Below are positions 55,101-64,000 of a stretch of DNA of 64,000 nt, in pieces (the first letter of the stretch is position 1; the number at the start of each line of letters is the position of its first letter). The stretch is from Hyaloperonospora brassicae. Its lineage: Eukaryota > Oomycota > Peronosporomycetes > Peronosporales > Peronosporaceae. The notes below the pieces were generated by a model that was given only the letters and a program-made list of their open reading frames with translations, did not search any database and had not been told where the DNA came from. The stretch is from the NCBI GenBank assembly GCA_947650285.1, contig CANTFL010001445.1, forward strand, positions 372,001 through 436,000, read 5' to 3'. Both the position numbers and the translations under genes were made by a program.

Positions 55101-58100
55101 CCAGCTTCTTAGTCTTAACGAAATTTATATGGGTACAAAACAGATTCCACGTGTAAATTTTTCCTGTGTCTAATAGCAAGCCTTTGAAGTGAAAAAGATC
55201 GTGGGCGTCATTTTACTCGTTCGATAAATTATTGTTTACAATTGTAAACAAGCATAGTGAAGCGAAATAGACACGCAATTACCGTGCAAAATATAATTGC
55301 TAAAAGAGATATATTAAAGTATAAGAATTTGAATCGTCCTCATGTCATCATATCTTTTCTCAATATAATCGACACTTCTCAATATAAAGTAGCATTATGG
55401 CACTTATCGTGATACACGGCTAGCTTACATTTTATTGGAGACGGAAATAAGGGGGCTGTAATGACAAAACATGTTGATCACTAGTAATCCCACCTTCGTA
55501 TATGATCGCTTCTTGTTAGCATGCTAGCAGTGTTACTTAAGTATATCGCTACCATAGATTAACAATAATTTGTCAAGGCTTTATCATATCATCGAATCTA
55601 TAAGAAAGTGTATCGTCAAATAATCTTTCAATATTCATGGTGTCACCCATCATGTACGCTATTCGATTACTGAAGCTGGTCAATCTTATACGTCTTGTTA
55701 AGGTCGTGATGGATTCTCATGTTTATATAGCTACTGTGTGGATAAAATTAGATGAAGTATGGAGACGACACAGACCCTAATTAAGCTGTCGGAGAAGATG
55801 CGTAATCATTGACCTTTTCGATCATAGGAGGCTGGGACATATAAAGCCAAATCGAGGACTGATTATGCACAATTTACATTAGCTACGATCTCCTCACTAA
55901 AAGATAAATTGGTTTTAGTAGGGTTGTTACCATCAACGCCTACGTGTAGATGCCAAAAATGGTGGGCCACATGATTTTTAAAACTGATATCACTCATGCG
56001 TCTTTTGTATATATTTTAAAATCTGCACTATTGCCGCATTTGTCTGTAGTAAATGGGCTAATACTGTACGGAAGAAATGAAATTTTTTGATTTCCTAAGC
56101 GTAAAGCAATTCACACGCTTTACCTTTCTATGTTTAGACATAATTCGTAACCGCGTAGAATTATATTACAGATAATCAAAGAAGATTGCCATCAGCTGAC
56201 TAATATTAGTTGCTTATCCTCTTGCTATATACTATGTCTCTTCGCCGTTCAGTCATTTTAATATGGTTAGGGCTTTTGCGTACTACCAAACAAACGGAGG
56301 TCACCTAAAGATCGAAACCCCTTTTAATATATATAATTTGATACTCTTGCTTTGTTTATACAAGCTTTCAGAAATATTTACGGCGTACTCACTTAAATGA
56401 GCAGCTCACGTGAGTCGGCAAGGATCAGAAAAGCCACTTACGCTTAAGAGACAAAGCGTATGCGCTACTTTAGACGATGAGCAGCGATACTAAATAAAAA
56501 ATTTATTCCGTGCGCGCTAACACTATTGTGCACATATATAACTTAAAATTCGCTCAGTCAAAGGCTTTTCATACTATGGCATATAGATTTTTCTTTGAAA
56601 TAGATTTTGTAAATTAATCTAGTCAATCTGTCATATAAAAATTGCAACTATGAACAAAAACACTATAACTCATATTTTGGATGCTTATGTTATTTTTCCT
56701 TTACATTGTTTCGCAATGGTGTTTTCGATCTTTTTTTGTTACTAATTAAGCTAATAATTTGTTTATAATAATCAATCTTATTTGTATTAATTATAACCGC
56801 GTGGGCTATTAATTTTGTTTATAGAAGTGTTTTCTCAATGCCGCAATGTGAACTTATGTCCAAAATGCTAAGCTTTCATTTTTAAAAAAAATTTTGAACG
56901 TAAACAAAACCAAGCGCTTAGTTCCATTTGCATAGAAGCATATTTATAATCCTTAAGTGATTTCTATTGACGCGTTAAAATGAATCAACGCGACACTCGA
57001 TTTGGCAATGCTACAAATTTTGTTTACGAATCAAACAATCCTTTAATGGTCTCTTCGGATTTTGCTCGACGATACTGATGCGATGAATAACAGATTATTT
57101 TGCGTTTGCCAGTGATTTTAAATTGTTTCGACAATCAATTGCTGGGCCAATAGCTAAGTAAAATAGCGATTTTGTGTGGCAAGTAAATTGTGGCTATCAG
57201 GTCTATTAAAGGGATATAGCTCGAGAATTTTTAAAATAATACTTAAATCATTAGGCGATGAGAGCAATTTAATCCATTAATGTCAAAGTTAAGATGTAGA
57301 AATCTGTTTACTAAGTAAGCAGTGTAATTCATAGCACGAAGTTCATTGGAGGCCGCATAAGCCAAAAATTGTAATTGGTCTAAGACGTGAAATAAACAAG
57401 AAAATCGATTTACTTCACAAATACATTCATGTTTGTATGCTCTCTGAAGGTGTAGCTTCTTATTGTTAGAAAAATATTTAGATTGTTTAAATCGTGTTTT
57501 ACACTGATATAACGATTTGGTTTTTTCTTTATAAAACCCGATGTAGAAGCTCTAAGGTCTCGGTCAAGTTCTTTTAATCTATAAAATCTTACTGAATATG
57601 CAATTGCTCAGACGATCCAAAGAACCACTAATCGCCACATCGCGAGAAAAGTATTTTTATTGCTCATATGTAATCGCACGTATGGCGTTTCAGTTTTGCT
57701 ACATCGCACATGGAAGTTGGCTTCATCGTCCGTTATAAGTGTTCCGTATGCCGAGTGTTTACGTGACAAACAATGACAAACGACTTGACTAAGATGTATA
57801 TTGCTTTAGTGTAATTTTTGCATATACCGGCCATCATAGCAGCTGCCATCGTCATCATCGGTCTGTCTGCTAGTGTACTTTGGGTTTTCCATGTATGTAG
57901 AGCTATATTAGTCTAACTTGTCCTGAGATGGGTGATCGCAACTGTCGATATGCTTATTTCACTTTTGAACAATGGTATTATTATGCAGTGCGATCGCTCA
58001 TTCATGGTTGTTCAAACAATTATGCGCAATGCTCCTTAACACATGAATTTTGAGCATAAAACTTTGGTGACAAAGTTTATATGCCGATGCTTCTTATTCT

Positions 58101-61100
58101 ACCGTCATCTCGCTCCCGTCAACCAGAACAGGTAGCGTTTCAATCTTTTTGCTGCTTCTGATGGGGAATTAATGTGTTGAAAATAAGAACAGCTGTTATT
58201 AATCTTAGTTATTGTAATGCCACGTGTTCAGTATCTAGTTTAATCGGTATAAGTGTGTTGGTACTGGAGGGGGATTTATGACGATCGTGCGTCGGTGTAA
58301 CTTATAGATAGTAATAGACCTAAATGACGCCTTTTAAGTTTAGTTTTACCAGATCCGAAAATCTCAAATACACATATTATGTATTGTTGTAGCAAGATCT
58401 CGATGATACATATTCATCCGATTGATATATAAAATGAATTGTAGCACACCCTTCATGTTTGTTTATGCTAGCTACGTATTTCGAACGTATTTCTGGCAGC
58501 ATAAAATTATAATAGGTTTTTTCTGGAAGTGTATCGTGGTTTACCTACAATCCTGTATCGTGTATCAGGCTTGAAAAATTTTAAGCAATGTCAATATACT
58601 GCATAATTATTATAATCTCGATCAGATTTATTTTTTCGAAATTCTCAATGCTCCCCAAGAATTTAGTTTTACTATCATCTTCAAGTTAAATTCCTTTGTC
58701 ACTACATTATATTATCAGTATTTTGCAAGTAAAAGAATTTGGTTGGCGCGGGAATCCACCATTTTTATAGCTGCGTTTTCGCGCTTGTCATATCTACAGT
58801 TTTACATTTTGCAATATGTCGTCTAGATCTTGCGCATAATCTTTTCGATCGGCTAAATTACACAGAATTAAAATTATAATAAGATATAATCTTCTGATAT
58901 GTCTACAAGAGAAAAATGTATGCTTAACATAAACAAATACAAGGTATCAAGATATTTTTAGAGCCGCCTTCATTCTTTTCCATTTGTACCATCACAATTG
59001 CTATAACAATTTTGAGCTGCCTTCAATTATTAACATGTATTTTAGTATTATATCATATATTATATATGGTCACGTCTCCTCATCATACTTGTGGTGTTGT
59101 TTTAACTTAAGTTTGACAAATAAACTGGTTGCGCCTCGATTATGGTTTGTATGGCTTAAATGGATTGAGAATTTGCCATCGTCTGTCGATTCCGTCGCGT
59201 CTGGTTGCGGCGTTAATCTATATTGAATATTTGACTTTTTATAATGCGTAATGTTGACGAACGTATAAAAAATACACTTTTTGGTGGTGTTATTTCTCCC
59301 CATTCATCTTGATATGAAGCCATAGTCCAAACTCATAACAGACGTTGTATTGAGATTTTTAAGTGCGCTATATCTATGTTGCTATAGATTATAAGTGGTG
59401 AATTTAAAAATCCGTGACGGTTTATCTGAATAAATTTAGCAACAACAGCAGAGGCTAATTTGAAAGATATTTCGATGTCGATTATTATTCAGATATAAAT
59501 ATTGGTTAAAAAGTACTATACATTGCTATCCGCGGTCAATCACTGTATCACTTAATTGTGGTCAACTGTTTCGTTTACTGTATAAACACTACAATACCTG
59601 CGATTTGAATTCTTTGATAGCAAAAGCGAGCTGCGATTCCAAAAAAAAACCTTATTAAAGTAAAATTTAATTATAGATTGCGATTTTTTTACAAAGCATG
59701 ATCCCTAACCCTCGATTTAGGGTTGTGTCTTGTAATTCTCGACCGCGATCCGTATTAACAGGGATATAAAAAGATCTCTTTAATGGTTATACTAATTTCG
59801 ATTAGCGTTTGTTAGTGTCAGCAAGTTTAATTGGTTGTAATTTGGTGTGTATATTTTTTGTTTTATAAGCAAATAATTGACTCGCTTGCTTAGATTACGT
59901 TGACGCGTGGAGGCATCGAATCAAGCACAAAATATATAGACTCACTACGTTTAATTTATAAGCTACCGCATCATAAATTTTACGCTCGTAACGTTCAGCC
60001 AAGCGCGTCTGAAATATACATACGCCAAATATTTAGTGTGACAGAAAAAACGTACTTTTGTTTACCAAGATACCAATTCGCGCGGAGGTTCAAAAAGGTC
60101 AAAATCGGGAGTGCATATACAAATGTTGATAAAAACAAAACCGCTCGACTTACACTCGTTCATCGGCTTGCAATTGTAACAGCGATTAAATATGTATAAT
60201 AAAATCGATAAGGTGGCGACATAGCAAACATGAATCCTAATGTGTACTCTTATGACCAAGCTCATGCAGGCAAAGTATCAATAGAACCTTATTTTGCAGT
60301 ATACAACAGAAAGAGGGATAATTTTTACCTTGCCTGTCATTTCTTCTACGTAGTCTTATCATACTGTATAACGCTATGAAAGAATCAATTTGCCTCGTAT
60401 AATCAGCCATCATCGGACTAGTATGATAGCTATTCTGCAGTCTTGCATGATCGTTCATGTTCCGTGCACACCCAAAAAATTGTAATATACGCTCAGTAAA
60501 TCATCAACCTAATTGACAGAAAAAGTTTTGAGCAGCAAGATGACGTCTTTACCACGTGACATTGTGTAGTTCTGTCCTACCGCATATTCATCGCCCTTGT
60601 TATTTCAGGACCTAGTTTAATTAAGGCGTCGTATATGCGTTCCATATTTGTAAGAGGAACGGCACTAGCGCTTATAAAAATCTGACTCGGTTGAAGACAC
60701 ACTTGTTTTGTAAATGCAGGACCTATAGTCAACCACATGCGTGCTTGCCGAATAAGCTATAAGTTTGACAAAATTTAACACGTCATTTAAACGATTTTAA
60801 TATGCTACACGATCAGATAGTAAGAATTCGAAAATATTTACAAGTAGATGCTTCAAAAGGGCACAATTTTTGCCGGTTTCACTATATCAGAATAATACTG
60901 CTTTAAACACACATTAGTTTTCTCTATAAAGGTACGTAAACCTTGTGTGAAACAAAATATTCGTCGTGAATGTCGAAAGCCTATTGTCATCACAACGTTA
61001 TTGATATAATACTCTTGTCTACACCGTCGTCATCAATATATGCATCAATTTGTCTTTATGTTTTAATGTATCATCGTTTTTCCTTTAGGACGACAAATAG

Positions 61101-62940
61101 TTATGTAACTTATATTAATAAGCTTTTTTACCTTCTAAGCATTTCCGATGTTTCATATCTTAAATGCTATGATACCGTTCGTACATTTTGTTTTCTGTGT
61201 TTTACTACAATACCAATTGAAGCAGTAAGAGGTCTATGTATATTGGGTGTACAAGAGACCATCCTCGATGTAGTATATAATTTGTTTTTAGAAGCTCGCA
61301 CTTAATTTTGATGATTATACACAACTTTATAACTGTCAAATATGCTACAGAACTGCCGCCGTTTTTACACTGTAAGCATCGTGCTATATGCATAGATGTA
61401 CTAGCTTCAATAACATAAGTTTTCACAATGGTGTGACCATGCAAGGATCAAACACCGTAATTTAAAACCAACAATGGCTTGCCTGAACAGCACGCCCATT
61501 AACACATATAATATTAATAACTAAAGATTCGGCCGGGGCGAGCAAATAAACCAGAATATGAATGCTGTAAACGCGTACAAGCTAATTATCATCGTCTTCC
61601 GTAATATACGGAAAGTAAAGCACCACAGAAAGGTAAAATTTACACGATTTTGTTTAAGCAGTTTTTGATATCTACCATTCAATCTATGCACCAAATGCCA
61701 TATATATAATAAAAATGAATAAAAAAACCCAATGAATGCTTTTTTTACTTATGCTTATCGATAAAAAAATACGTGTTAAAACAAATAGGTATATCTATCC
61801 TGCGTTTTTTCACGATACCTTATCGAAGGTCGCGTTATTATGGAAATATTTAGACATCAGTAAATATGCGAATTTAACAATGATTCCGTAGAACATATTG
61901 ATGCACTATTAAGATGCCCTAATTTGCGATTTAAATAGCAAAATTCATTGATGGTAACCGTATTTGAGCTACATAAATTACACTTGTATGTAAGAAATAT
62001 GATTTTTTTGTTCGCAAATGGCAAATAATAATTAAAATATAAGGTCCAATTTTGACGTTGCTTATCCAATGGTCGTTTTATTTTGTTGACCATGCAATTA
62101 AAATTGCCGTTTCGCGTAATATTTTAAGTTAGTGCCGAAGAAAAGTATCTGCGTCGTAAAAAAATACAGTTGCTTAACGAGGCGCTACAGATTCAATGTC
62201 AAGGAATATTAAAAAATTTATAATAAACCACTGCGTCTTACTATTTATTATAATGTTATTACCAAAAATATGCATATTAGAAAATTTGTCGCAACCGTTT
62301 GTTGTAGACATTTTACAAAGTGCAATCTTTTTCATTATCTTCCACTAAACGGTGTTTCAATAATTTGCCCCTTAACATCATTCTGCGTTAGGGTTTGATG
62401 ATTTAATATACCGACAAACTCGCAACTACCTTTAATCTTTAGTCACCTACCTCAATCAATCATTAAGCTCTGACTCGTCAGGTGCTCGTAGTGAAGTTTA
62501 ATAATTACATCATCGACATAATATCTCGAATCATTAGGCATTGAATAAATTGATTTTGTGCAACAAAAATAACTTAGTTTACCCACATTTTTGTTCCTTG
62601 ATCTAGGTAATGCTATATAAATTAGTATTCGAAATTTTTATTTAGACAGGTTCTTCGACTTATGCTGCGATTGCAATACCATGAGACGATCTTGACTTTT
62701 TTTATTACTGAGACTACTTGACATCGGTGACAGCGACGTGACAGCTTGACAGCTGGAACGACGACTAGAACATTGACTGCTGCAACGACGACGTGATACT
62801 TTGGAAGCTTGAAAGAAGTGATACGGTGCAATCTAAGACTATAATTCGGGAGAAGCAAGTAATACGCATGCCATCTAACATGTACATTTTCAGTTCGTGT
62901 TGCCATTAAGTTGCAGGTATAACGATTGAGCAGGAGAGTA
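52111..62940. other. AT-rich gene desert
   Basis: About 10.8 kb in which the longest ORFs (minus 53488-53862, 124 codons; plus 59900-60199, 99 codons; plus 60970-61305, 111 codons) have AT-driven composition and no recognisable domain, signal peptide plus motif, or neighbour. No RNA gene was recognised. Confidence 0.5.
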
Positions 62941-62944
62941 GATT

Positions 62945-63180
62945 ATGCACAAAAAAAAGGCTTTTAATTTAAATTTAAGATCTCAGCATTGGTGCAACCC
63001 AAACGCATCCAAAGCTTTACATTTGGTGCTGCGTTATCTGCACAATCTTGACCCATACGACATCAGAATGTCAGGTCATAAAAGATACATACCTGAATGC
63101 CTCCACCACACAAGAGGGACGAGCAAAAGAGCTGATTGGTCGTAAAAAAATTCCTTCATTAGCTTACATATTTAACCGGG
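62945..63180 (+). pseudogene. Possible Copia RNase H remnant
   Basis: The segment NASKALHLVLRYLHNLDPYD (about 63000-63060) resembles the late-RT/RNase H block of Copia elements, in which a KA-xx-(I/V)LRYL motif is conserved. Nothing else of a Copia element was recognised nearby, so this is a weak call. Confidence 0.25.
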
Positions 63181-64000
63181 TCTATTTTAACCGGCTGGTA
63201 GCAGCTATAGTGTTTCTTTTTCTAATTCTACAAACCGTTTTGTACAGAGTATAATGATCTTATACGAAGCGAGGTAGAATTAGAGATAAGTGGTGTAAAC
63301 GGATGGTAGTTGTAGTCAAGACAAATTTAGGATATCGATATAAAATGAACTTGACTATAAGCCATCATGCGGTTTATAATAACGTTGTCACCTTACGAAT
63401 TCTATTAAGACCTCAAATTGGGTAAACGTGACGGAGCTCTTACCTCGTTACAAGATATCACGAATAGCAAAACATTTATTTATCGACAAGGGTCAGTAAT
63501 GCAATACCTTATTGCGAACTTTACAAGTCTATATATTTTAGCGTCGCCTCTTTACGTCGTCTCTGACGTGCCAGTCAATATTTATTTTGGAGAAACGGAT
63601 TCAAAACCTTTTCATTTGGCGTGAGGGTAACATATCCAGCTTTTTTGAAGAATTATATACATCACCAGTAATGCTTGTCTTTTCAAGTTATTGAGGCGTA
63701 GTGACATAACACATAAATCTCCGCAGCGTCCTTAAGTACAATTTCAATTAAGGCGGTGTGAAGATTGGGTAAGGACTATAAATTTCTTCCAAGCAGAACT
63801 TTTTTATCAATAGTACATAATAATTAATTTAAAGGCGACATAATAATTACGCAGATACTATATATTAAACAGCTTTCTTTTCTCATGCGCCTTGTAAAAG
63901 TATAATGTTCAGTGGCGTTGCATATATATCTGATGCAATACAGATCAAAACTCGCGTTTATCAGACACGTCTTTGACATGCATTAAAGTTTCGTAATAAA
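63181..64000. other. AT-rich, no gene
   Basis: Only short ORFs (for example plus 63418-63624) without recognisable features. Confidence 0.45.

Noticed and set aside
59900..60199. 99-codon plus ORF in the gene desert
   Set aside because: No domain, signal or neighbour; composition follows the AT bias.
1..64000. CRISPR arrays, rRNA, tRNA, bacterial operons
   Set aside because: None seen; the spliced genes and LTR elements are eukaryotic.

Overview
The window is nuclear DNA from a plant-pathogenic oomycete, most likely a downy mildew or other Peronosporaceae. Four things point there: host genes with very short GT..AG introns (about 70-110 nt), a folate-biopterin transporter (FBT) gene relic, Gypsy, Copia and MULE relics typical of these genomes, and an ORF with a signal peptide, RxLR and DER motifs. 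No rRNA, tRNA or CRISPR was seen.

Layout. 1-7470 is a graveyard of two Copia relics in opposite orientation (about 430-5530 on plus, 5880-7260 on minus), with a degenerate minisatellite and an inverted repeat. 8869-15301 is a richer-GC host block. It holds an intact four-exon BAP31-like ER membrane protein gene (minus), a decayed FBT gene (plus), an intact four-exon TIM21 gene (plus), and degraded host coding sequence, part of which resembles a CPSF_A/SF3B3-type beta-propeller. Into this block inserted Gypsy-1 (15302-23281; LTRs identical by eye, 5-bp target duplication AGGAG) and, 179 bp away, the older Gypsy-2 (23461-30599, minus strand; target duplication CGAAT). A decayed MULE transposase follows at 31560-33640. 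From 33.7 kb to the end the DNA is AT-rich and gene-poor. It holds a 16-bp minisatellite, a non-autonomous inverted-repeat element, a solo LTR related to Gypsy-1 and, 330 bp from that LTR, an RxLR effector gene (47645-48289, minus).

The most striking signal is Gypsy-1. From LTR to LTR, coding regions included, it reads as a near-continuous chain of short perfect hairpins: 7-14 bp arms, mostly 2-12 nt loops, roughly one every 25-35 nt. Gypsy-2 in the same window lacks this. Gypsy-1 also has a textbook -1 frameshift signal at the gag/pol junction (A AAA AAT followed by a stem-loop that contains the gag stop). It carries a 534-codon antisense ORF from the 3' end into the chromodomain region. Gypsy-2 has a decayed antisense ORF in the same place, also ending in a coiled coil, so the antisense gene looks like a shared feature of these elements.
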